Positions 7,554 through 14,157 of a stretch of DNA of 14,157 nt are shown here, one piece after another; position 1 is the first letter of the stretch, and each line of letters begins with the position of its first letter. The notes under the pieces are model-generated. The model saw only the letters and a list, made by a program, of their open reading frames with translations. It did not search any database and was not told the DNA's origin. The translations under genes and the position numbers were made by a program. The stretch is taken from contig CAZMUD010000030.1 in the NCBI GenBank assembly GCA_964569715.1, positions 1 through 14,157 of the forward strand, given 5' to 3'. Source of the stretch: CAZMUD01 sp964569715. GTDB taxonomy: Bacteria > Chloroflexota > Dehalococcoidia > Dehalococcoidales > UBA2162.

Positions 7554-8243
7554 ATGGCTGAACAAGCTCGAATGGTTGACATCTACATTATGGGTAGGCA
7601 CTATCAGGTTCCTGAAGGACTTACTATCCTGACGGCACTGGAGTATTGCGGTTACCGGATGATTCGTGGCTGTGGGTGCCGAGCTGGGTTTTGTGGTGCC
7701 TGCGCCACCGTCTATAACTTTAGAAATGACCCTCAATTGAGGTTTGACCTTGCCTGCCAGAAAACCATTGAACAAGACATGTACTTGGTGCAAATACCAT
7801 TCTTCCCGGCCGCTAAGGCTCTTTACAATTTGGAGGAGATAGAGGCAACTGGTGAGCAGATATTGGCGCTGTATCCTGACCTGGTTAAGTGTTTTGGTTG
7901 TAATACTTGCACCAAAACCTGCCCTCAGGACCTTGAGGTGATGTGGTTTATGTCTGATGCCCTAAGAGGCGATATTAAAGAGGTAGCCAATAAGTCCTTT
8001 GACTGCGTGATGTGCGGCTTGTGTGCCGCCAGATGTCCACAAGGCTTGGTGCCCTATAATATAGCCTTACTAGCTCGGCGTTTGTATGGTCGTTACCTGG
8101 CACCCACCTCTAAGCACTTAGAAGATAGGATAGCGGAGATAGAGGCAGGCAAATTTGATACCGAACTAGAAAAATTAAAAAATATGCGTGACGAGGAGCT
8201 ACACCATCTATATGCCGAGCGTGACATAGAACCTCCATACTAA
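7554..8243 (+). CDS. Fumarate reductase/succinate dehydrogenase-type iron-sulfur subunit with [2Fe-2S] and two [4Fe-4S] motifs
   Basis: This 229-residue electron-transfer subunit probably partners the flavoprotein encoded 25 bp downstream. The N-terminal plant-ferredoxin-like domain has GCGCRAGFCGAC (residues 39-50) plus Cys68, fitting a [2Fe-2S] cluster on Cys42/47/50/68. The C-terminal half has two complete motifs: Cys113/116/119/123 and Cys151/154/157/161, each ending CP. Classical SdhB/FrdB have one [4Fe-4S] and one [3Fe-4S]; four cysteines in the last motif predict [4Fe-4S] instead. This arrangement matches the front part of archaeal thiol:fumarate reductase TfrB, but the CCG (HdrB) domain that follows there is missing. 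Instead there is a charged helical tail (about 185-229). AGGGG (7542-7546) gives a well-placed ribosome site. No membrane segments are visible. Confidence 0.85.
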   Translation: MAEQARMVDIYIMGRHYQVPEGLTILTALEYCGYRMIRGCGCRAGFCGACATVYNFRNDPQLRFDLACQKTIEQDMYLVQIPFFPAAKALYNLEEIEATGEQILALYPDLVKCFGCNTCTKTCPQDLEVMWFMSDALRGDIKEVANKSFDCVMCGLCAARCPQGLVPYNIALLARRLYGRYLAPTSKHLEDRIAEIEAGKFDTELEKLKNMRDEELHHLYAERDIEPPY

Positions 8244-8268
8244 AAATATTAGGAAAGAGTGGTTAAAA

Positions 8269-9930
8269 ATGTATCCAGCTTATATGGAAGAAAGCATCCG
8301 CAAGGTAGAGGCTAGCCGAGAGAGACGGTTAAAAGAAACGCTCCCTCGCTTCACCGAGGAGGAAAAGGCACCCTTACTAGAAAAATACCACCCCGACTTT
8401 AATAAAGAAAGCATGCGCCAGCTACAAGTAGGGCCAAATAAGGGTGAGCCTACACCTAATGAGCTGGCTGATTTACTGGAGGGTAATAGCCGGATTAACC
8501 CCGATAAAATTGACCTTGGCAAGATTGACTATGATGTGGATGTTCTGGTGATTGGTTGCGGTGGGGCTGGGGCATCAGCAGCACTGCTTGCCCAGGAAAA
8601 CGGGGCTAAAGCCCTGTTAATAACCAAGCTACGCCTAGGCGATGCCAATACTGTTGGAGCCCAAGCCGGGACCCAGGCAGCCGATAGACCAAACGATTCC
8701 CCGGCAATTCACTACATGGATACAATGGGCGGCGGCCGCTTCGCCAATATACCCGAACTGGTAGAGGTACTGGTGAAAGATGCCCCCTCAGCTATTAAGT
8801 GGCTGGAACAGTTGGGTGTCAACTGGGACAAGGAGCCAGATGGTTCAATACACGAATTATCTGGCGGTGGCGCATCAAGGCGGAGGTTGCACTCAGCCCG
8901 CGACTACACTGGCCTTGAGGAGATGCGCGTCCTGCGTGATGAGGTCAGAAATAGAGAGATAGATTACCTTGAGTTCTCACCAGCCATAGAGTTAATACTG
9001 GATGATAAGGGACAAATAGCTGGAGCAATACTGGTAAACCTGGAGACTAATGAAGTAATCTTGGTGCGAGCCAAATCCGTAGTCATGGCAACCGGCGGGA
9101 TAGGACGCCTTCATATTCAGAGCTTCCCTACTACTAATCACTATGGAGCTACTGCTGATGGGCTGGTACTGGCTTATCGGGTAGGCGCTGAACTAATTTT
9201 CATAGATACTATGCAATACCATCCCACCGGGGCAGCCTATCCGATACAGATTCTGGGGCAACTGGTTACCGAGAAGGTAAGAACTCTCGGGGCGCAGTTG
9301 ACCAACATTGATGGAGAGCAATTCGTTATGCCGCTAGAGCCGCGAGACTTGGTAGCCTCAACAATTATTCAAGAATGCCGAGAGCGCCATAAAGGTATAG
9401 AGACACCTACCGGGGAAGTGGGTGTATGGCTGGACTCACCAATGATTGATATTATACGTGGTGAAGGAACTGTTGCCCGGGAACTGCCAGCTATGGTTCG
9501 ACAGTTTGGTCGCTATAATATTGATATTAACAAGGAACCGATGTTGGTTTATCCTACCCTCCATTACCAGAATGGAGGCATCAGGATTGATACTGATGGA
9601 GCCACTACTGTGCCGGGATTGTTTGCCGCTGGTGAATGCGAGGGGGGAGTGCATGGCAAAAATAGACTTATTGGCAATTCAACATTGGATTTATTTGTCT
9701 TTGGCAGAAGAGCCGGTAGAGCTGCAGCTCAATATGCTAAAGAAGTGAAGCTAGGCACCCCGACTCTAGACCATGTACGCCGATGGCAGCGAAAGCTTGA
9801 GCAGGCTGGTTTAGCCAAGGTACGACCAATCTCACCCTTGCTGTTACCTGACTACGCCAGACACATGCCTGATTACCTCCCTGATTACACCAAACGGGCA
9901 ATCTCTGTGAGTCAGGTGAAGCTAGCCTAA
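8269..9930 (+). CDS. Fumarate reductase/succinate dehydrogenase-family flavoprotein, soluble type
   Basis: This 553-residue FAD enzyme probably reduces fumarate or oxidises succinate. The FAD dinucleotide motif is GCGGAGAS (residues 96-103). Dicarboxylate-site residues are present: QYHPTG (His318), EPRDLVAS (Arg359, equivalent to the catalytic proton-shuttle Arg), LHYQNGG (His432) and GKNRLIGNS (Arg466). In classical SdhA/FrdA the FAD is covalently bound to a His in an HTV.AQGG motif; here the segment is ANTVGAQAG with Asn127, so FAD is expected to be non-covalent. About 90 charged residues precede the Rossmann fold. Only about 65 residues follow the FAD-binding end, so the large C-terminal helical domain of SdhA is missing or minimal. 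AGGAAAG lies 11 nt before the ATG. No SdhC/D membrane anchor genes are nearby. Direction (fumarate reduction or succinate oxidation) is not determined by sequence. Confidence 0.88.
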   Translation: MYPAYMEESIRKVEASRERRLKETLPRFTEEEKAPLLEKYHPDFNKESMRQLQVGPNKGEPTPNELADLLEGNSRINPDKIDLGKIDYDVDVLVIGCGGAGASAALLAQENGAKALLITKLRLGDANTVGAQAGTQAADRPNDSPAIHYMDTMGGGRFANIPELVEVLVKDAPSAIKWLEQLGVNWDKEPDGSIHELSGGGASRRRLHSARDYTGLEEMRVLRDEVRNREIDYLEFSPAIELILDDKGQIAGAILVNLETNEVILVRAKSVVMATGGIGRLHIQSFPTTNHYGATADGLVLAYRVGAELIFIDTMQYHPTGAAYPIQILGQLVTEKVRTLGAQLTNIDGEQFVMPLEPRDLVASTIIQECRERHKGIETPTGEVGVWLDSPMIDIIRGEGTVARELPAMVRQFGRYNIDINKEPMLVYPTLHYQNGGIRIDTDGATTVPGLFAAGECEGGVHGKNRLIGNSTLDLFVFGRRAGRAAAQYAKEVKLGTPTLDHVRRWQRKLEQAGLAKVRPISPLLLPDYARHMPDYLPDYTKRAISVSQVKLA

Positions 9931-9934
9931 GAAT

Positions 9935-9942
9935 GGAGAAGG
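9935..9942 (+). promoter_or_regulatory. Ribosome binding site that decides the start of the second ferredoxin-like gene
   Basis: GGAGAAGG lies with its GGAG core 6 nt before the ATG at 9945. The earlier in-frame ATG at 9933 overlaps this site and has only AGGTGA at a long 12-13 nt spacing. This favours translation from 9945, four residues downstream. Confidence 0.5.
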
Positions 9943-9944
9943 CT

Positions 9945-10397
9945 ATGCCACTACATATTCAGCAAGATGTTAAGGAAATTGAGAGTATTCTGAACGAAAT
10001 CTTGAATACTAAAAGTCCGCCAGTAGGCAGGTGCCGCCTCCTCTCCAGTGGATTCAGCCCCACCCACGCACTAAATATAGCCGAAGACATTAGTGGACAC
10101 AAAGAGTGCTTGGGCTGTGGCAACTGCCTAGATATCTGTCCATTTTTGTCTCGTGAGCCATCTCGCCGCGAGAAGACTGAACAACGGACATCAATGGCAC
10201 TAGAAAGTATAGTTGGTGAAGACTGCGACCAATGTGATGCCTGTATTCTGGTCTGTCCTCAGGTAGATACCACTATTAAGAACTATGTAGTTAATCGCCG
10301 CATGGTAGAAGTTATGTCCCGCCTGGAGCAACGCATAGGAGACGAGGATGAGCCCGATTTAGACCTGTTCCTGGAGGAAGCTATCAGCCAGGCTTGA
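9945..10397 (+). CDS. 2x[4Fe-4S] ferredoxin-domain protein (HdrC-like)
   Basis: This is a small iron-sulfur protein of 150 residues from ATG 9945, or 154 from ATG 9933. Residue numbers here use the longer form. Two complete motifs, CLGCGNCLDICP (Cys59/62/65/69) and CDQCDACILVCP (Cys98/101/104/108), are separated by about 28 residues, wider than in simple bacterial ferredoxins and closer to HdrC/GlpC-type modules. The N-terminal 55 residues are predicted helical and carry one extra Cys34; the C-terminus is strongly acidic. It begins 14 bp after the flavoprotein gene and is followed closely by the acyl-CoA dehydrogenase homologue. It is therefore likely an electron-transfer partner of the fumarate-reductase-like flavoprotein, or a link to another donor. 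No specific function can be assigned from sequence. Confidence 0.85.
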   Translation: MPLHIQQDVKEIESILNEILNTKSPPVGRCRLLSSGFSPTHALNIAEDISGHKECLGCGNCLDICPFLSREPSRREKTEQRTSMALESIVGEDCDQCDACILVCPQVDTTIKNYVVNRRMVEVMSRLEQRIGDEDEPDLDLFLEEAISQA

Positions 10398-10408
10398 CTT
10401 CTTCAGAA

Positions 10409-10412
10409 GAGG
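10409..10412 (+). promoter_or_regulatory. Ribosome binding site that decides the acyl-CoA dehydrogenase start
   Basis: GAGG lies 5 nt before ATG 10418. The reading frame could also begin at TTG 10394, which overlaps the previous stop, but the protein from 10418 starts MDFELSEE, the normal beginning of this family. Confidence 0.6.
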
Positions 10413-10417
10413 TAAAA

Positions 10418-11590
10418 ATGGATTTTGAGTTATCGGAAGAGCTGAAAATGATACAAAGTCTGGCAAGGGACTTTGTTAATGACCAGCTGAAGCCCCTGGA
10501 GAGAGACTTAATGGGGCGGGCGGCTGACCTGAGTGATGCCTGGATGTTTCTCCCCGAGGAAACCGAGGAAAAGCTTGTCAAAATGGCGCAGGATATGGGG
10601 CTTTGGGGAGCGAGCATACCGGAGGAACTCGGTGGCGTTGGCTTGAGCACTTTAGGTAATTGCCTAGTTGAAGAAGAGCTGGCTCAGACAGTTATCCCTT
10701 TCAATTTCGGCGATGTCACCCCTATCCTTTTTGACTGTAATGACAGACAAAGGGAGAGCTACTTTCTCCCGGCATTCAATAGGCAAAAACAGCCTTATCT
10801 GGCACTAATGGAGCCAGATAAGGGAACTGATGTCTCTACTATGGGGATGAGAGCCGAAAGGGCAAACGGTTATTATCTTCTCAATGGTAAAAAGGTGTCG
10901 CTCTCCAGAGCTAGCAAGGACTATTTTGCCGTTGCCTTCGCCGCCACCGCCGATAACGGAGCCAGAGACGGGGTGACCTGCTTCCTAGTAGACAAGGATG
11001 CTCCCGGACTTCGGGTGATTGGCGGCGAAGCGAAGACGGGGTGGCAATCTCAGGTAAGAGAGCCAATACTTCTGGTCTTTGACCATTGCCGGGTGCCCGC
11101 AGAAAACATCCTGGGAGAAGAGGGAAAGGCTTTCTCTCTAGGTAAGAAATGGCTTCCCCCAAGGCGGATTATAAGAGGCGCCAGATGCGTAGGAGTGGCT
11201 CAGAGATTGCTCGAAGAAGCCACTACCCGTGCTCAATCATGGCAGTCATTTGGAGAGCTTATTTCCAGTCAGACTAATATACAAGCTGCGCTATCTGATA
11301 TAGCTGTAGCCATTCATGCTTGTAGACTTATGGTCTATGAAGCTGCCTGGAAGGCGGACAAGGGAGAGCCAATACGCCGCGAAGCGGCTATGGTGAAGCT
11401 ATTCGCTACCCAGATGATTCATAATGTTGCCGATAGAGTAACCCACATTTATGGTGGCCCACCCTATGTAGCCGGATTACCCATGGAAAGGCTATGCCGT
11501 CACGCCTTAGCCACCAGTGCTACCGAGCTTGCTTTAGAACTCCAGAGAAGCATCATTGCCAAGGATACCTTAAAAGGATTGAAAGTCTAA
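10418..11590 (+). CDS. Acyl-CoA dehydrogenase family protein, catalytically divergent
   Basis: This 390-residue protein is a full-length member of the acyl-CoA dehydrogenase fold. The N-terminal helical domain (1-125) includes GLWGASIPEELGGVG (61-75). The middle beta domain has LMEPDKGTDV (130-139) and a PAENILGEEG segment (227-236). The C-terminal helical domain has IYGG (344-347) near its end. Several usual active-site or FAD residues differ. In the MCAD-type segment YGGxGxxxEyP the catalytic Glu position is Gly353. The alternative Glu of isovaleryl-/long-chain enzymes is not evident in the PPRRIIRGAR segment (247-256). The usual FAD-contacting W-I-T/S after GKK reads VSLS (160-163). The Arg of RxxFG appears as Trp275. 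It may act on an unusual substrate, use another base, or be non-catalytic. It lies between fumarate-reductase-like genes and fumarase beta, 14 bp before the latter. Confidence 0.87.
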   Translation: MDFELSEELKMIQSLARDFVNDQLKPLERDLMGRAADLSDAWMFLPEETEEKLVKMAQDMGLWGASIPEELGGVGLSTLGNCLVEEELAQTVIPFNFGDVTPILFDCNDRQRESYFLPAFNRQKQPYLALMEPDKGTDVSTMGMRAERANGYYLLNGKKVSLSRASKDYFAVAFAATADNGARDGVTCFLVDKDAPGLRVIGGEAKTGWQSQVREPILLVFDHCRVPAENILGEEGKAFSLGKKWLPPRRIIRGARCVGVAQRLLEEATTRAQSWQSFGELISSQTNIQAALSDIAVAIHACRLMVYEAAWKADKGEPIRREAAMVKLFATQMIHNVADRVTHIYGGPPYVAGLPMERLCRHALATSATELALELQRSIIAKDTLKGLKV

Positions 11591-11604
11591 ATAGGAGCAC
11601 AATA

Positions 11605-12156
11605 ATGGCCAAAAAGATAACCCTTCCGTTAACTGATGAGACCTTGAAAGAGCTTAAAGCCGGGGACAATGTTTTACTCACTGGCACTATATATGTTGGT
11701 CGTGATGCTGCCCATAGGAGAATAGTTGATGCTCTAGACCAAGGGAAGCCTCTGCCATTTGATATTAGAGGGCAGACGATATACTTTATGGGTCCCTCTC
11801 CAGCTAAACCAGGCCAGCCAATTGGTTCTGCCGGACCTACCACTAGTGGTCGCATGGATGCTTATTCGCCCCGCTTAATGGCTGAGGGGCTTAAAGGAAT
11901 GATTGGCAAGGGTATGCGCTCACCAGCCGTGAAAGATGCCATGAAAAAATACAAAGCAGTATACCTGGCAGCTATTGGTGGTGCTGGAGCCCTCATCTCC
12001 AAGAGTATTAAGAAATCGGAGGTAATAGCCTACGAGGAGCTTGGAGCTGAGGCAATTCGCCGACTAGAGGTGGAAGATTTCCCAGCCACAGTGATAAATG
12101 ATATTTACGGCGGAGACCTTTACCAGGAAGGAAAAGCCTCCTACAGGATAGACTAG
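11605..12156 (+). CDS. Class I fumarate hydratase (or tartrate dehydratase-type) beta subunit
   Basis: This 183-residue protein is the C-terminal-type subunit (TtdB/FumA C-terminal family) that completes class I fumarase with the alpha subunit at 6693. Family motifs are LLTGTIYVGRDAAHRR (residues 24-39), MGPSPAKPGQPIGSAGPTTS (63-82), GKGM (105-108) and AAIGGAGAL (124-132), followed by the conserved E-LG-EA-R--VEDFPA region near the C-terminus. AGGAG (11593-11597) sits 7 nt before the ATG at 11605. A longer in-frame opening upstream overlaps the acyl-CoA dehydrogenase gene and has no family similarity, so it is not used. It is separated from its partner by four redox genes but lies in the same closely spaced run; nadB follows 20 bp later. 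Confidence 0.94.
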   Translation: MAKKITLPLTDETLKELKAGDNVLLTGTIYVGRDAAHRRIVDALDQGKPLPFDIRGQTIYFMGPSPAKPGQPIGSAGPTTSGRMDAYSPRLMAEGLKGMIGKGMRSPAVKDAMKKYKAVYLAAIGGAGALISKSIKKSEVIAYEELGAEAIRRLEVEDFPATVINDIYGGDLYQEGKASYRID

Positions 12157-12176
12157 AGAGGAATCATACAAGTCCA

Positions 12177-13727
<1,551 letters not shown>

Positions 13728-13771
13728 CCTTAAGGAAAACGAGCCTAATCTTTTCTTTGAATACTTGAGTA

Positions 13772-13780
13772 TGCTATATT
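13772..13780 (+). promoter_or_regulatory. Candidate extended -10 promoter for the zinc-ribbon repeat protein
   Basis: TGCTATATT fits an extended -10 element (TGnTATAAT with one mismatch), 32 nt before the ATG at 13813. There is no clear -35 at 17 nt. The AT-rich 85-bp gap after nadB, 13728-13812, is the natural place for a new promoter. I see no clear terminator in it: CCTTAAGG at 13728-13735 is only a short palindrome, and the AAGGAAAA/TTTTCTTT pairing that follows is weak. Confidence 0.3.
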
Positions 13781-13812
13781 ACATTAGTAAACGGCCAGAT
13801 TGTAGGTGTTAG

Positions 13813-14157
13813 ATGGTCAAATGTCCTAATTGCGGTCAAAAAACCAAAGGTGACTTCTGCCAGTGGTGTAAATATCCAATACTGAAGCGTAGTCGAGCAA
13901 GGCGTCAAGGGGCTGCAATACAGGCTAAGAAGGAGGCTAAACTAGCCGCTAAAGAAGAGACCAAGAGAAAAGCCGAGGAAGCTCAAAAAGCCAAAGAGGC
14001 TGCAATACAGGCTAAGAAGGAGGCTAAACTAGCCGCTAAAGAAGAGACCAAGAGAAAAGCCGAGGAAGCTCAAAAAGCCAAAGAGGCTGCAATACAGGCT
14101 AAGAAGGAGGCTAAACTAGCCGCTAAAGAAGAGACCAAGAGAAAAGCCGAGGAAGCT
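13813..14157 (+). CDS. Zinc-ribbon protein with a Lys/Glu/Ala-rich helical repeat domain, 3'-truncated by the window edge
   Basis: I do not recognise a named family. The visible 115 residues begin with a small zinc ribbon, CPNC and CQWC (Cys4, Cys7, Cys16, Cys19), followed by a basic linker (about 20-33). From residue 34 the protein is an exact repeat of 29 residues rich in Ala, Lys and Glu: units 34-62, 63-91 and 92-115 (incomplete). No proline or glycine occurs in the repeat, so a long charged helix (coiled coil or single alpha-helix) is expected. The start is firm: a TAG codon lies directly upstream in frame at 13810-13812, and AGGTG (13804-13808) is the ribosome site. Its own promoter candidate and unrelated content suggest it is outside the metabolic operon. 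The rest of the gene lies beyond the window, so the C-terminal domain and function are unknown. Confidence 0.75.
   Translation, partial: MVKCPNCGQKTKGDFCQWCKYPILKRSRARRQGAAIQAKKEAKLAAKEETKRKAEEAQKAKEAAIQAKKEAKLAAKEETKRKAEEAQKAKEAAIQAKKEAKLAAKEETKRKAEEA
13912..14157 (+). repeat. Perfect 87-bp in-frame tandem repeat, at least 2.8 copies
   Basis: Units start at 13912, 13999 and 14086; the last is cut by the window edge after 72 bp. By reading, the copies are identical at every base, including synonymous positions. Each unit encodes 29 residues beginning AAIQAKKEAKLAAKEE. The exact identity points to recent expansion, ongoing homogenisation by slippage or recombination, or an assembly effect at the end of the sequence. 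Confidence 0.93.

Noticed and set aside
7395..7793. A 132-residue minus-strand reading frame across the fumarase alpha / Fe-S subunit boundary
   Set aside because: It lies opposite two strongly supported genes, has no recognisable family features and no ribosome site that I can see.
8269..9930. Second L-aspartate oxidase instead of a fumarate-reductase-type flavoprotein
   Set aside because: It lacks the NadB FHPTAL form and C-terminal SRGAHFR segment, has QYHPTG, and is paired with two Fe-S proteins.
10394..10417. TTG start overlapping the previous stop for the acyl-CoA dehydrogenase gene
   Set aside because: ATG 10418 has a GAGG 5 nt upstream and gives the standard family N-terminus; the extra eight residues are not family-like.
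11494..11604. A 37-residue N-terminal extension of fumarase beta overlapping the acyl-CoA dehydrogenase gene
   Set aside because: The extension reads the end of the upstream gene in another frame; AGGAG sits correctly before ATG 11605.
13728..13760. Terminator after nadB formed by AAGGAAAA and TTTTCTTT
   Set aside because: The stem is AT-rich with a G-T pair and an 11-nt loop, too weak to call.
13912..14157. CRISPR array
   Set aside because: The units are contiguous, coding and in frame with no spacers; it is a tandem repeat within a protein gene.

Overview
The window is densely coding, with every gene on the + strand. It reads as a chromosomal central-metabolism cluster from an anaerobic bacterium. 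No oxidases, membrane subunits, signal peptides or RNA genes are visible. The enzymes are rich in iron-sulfur clusters, including a class I two-subunit fumarase, CCG-domain and LUD-domain redox proteins and a soluble fumarate-reductase-like set. I lean weakly to a Chloroflexota/Dehalococcoidia-like or similar uncultured sediment anaerobe, but the sequence alone does not prove this.

Layout. (1) 2-1800: 3' part of sucC and complete sucD, succinyl-CoA ligase, joined by an ATGA overlap. (2) 1875-5256: an Ldh2-family malate/lactate-type dehydrogenase, then a CCG-domain protein (LutA/HdrB-like) and a LUD-domain ferredoxin-like protein (LutB-like). The last two are 5 bp apart and there is no LutC. 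(3) 5293-6648: a short malic enzyme. (4) 6693-13727: seven tightly spaced genes (gaps about 14-25 bp): fumarase alpha, a [2Fe-2S]/2x[4Fe-4S] protein, a fumarate reductase/succinate dehydrogenase-type flavoprotein, a second 2x[4Fe-4S] protein, a divergent acyl-CoA dehydrogenase homologue, fumarase beta, and L-aspartate oxidase (nadB). (5) 13813 to the right edge: the start of an unrelated zinc-ribbon protein whose body is an exact 87-bp tandem repeat running off the window.

How it fits together. The enzymes connect pyruvate and malate (malic enzyme, possibly the Ldh2 enzyme) through fumarate (fumarase) and succinate (flavoprotein plus Fe-S proteins) to succinyl-CoA (SucCD). NadB is a second fumarate-linked flavoenzyme. 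This is a C4-dicarboxylate arm of the TCA cycle that could run reductively (fumarate as electron sink) or oxidatively. The lack of membrane anchors and of the covalent-FAD histidine favours a soluble, low-potential, fumarate-reducing type; that is inference.

The points most worth a second look are: fumarase subunits separated by about 4 kb of redox genes; a fumarate reductase electron chain that resembles archaeal thiol:fumarate reductase but lacks the CCG domain; an acyl-CoA dehydrogenase homologue lacking the usual catalytic Glu; and the perfect coding tandem repeat. No stretch over 300 bases lacks a gene; the longest gaps are 1801-1874 and 13728-13812.
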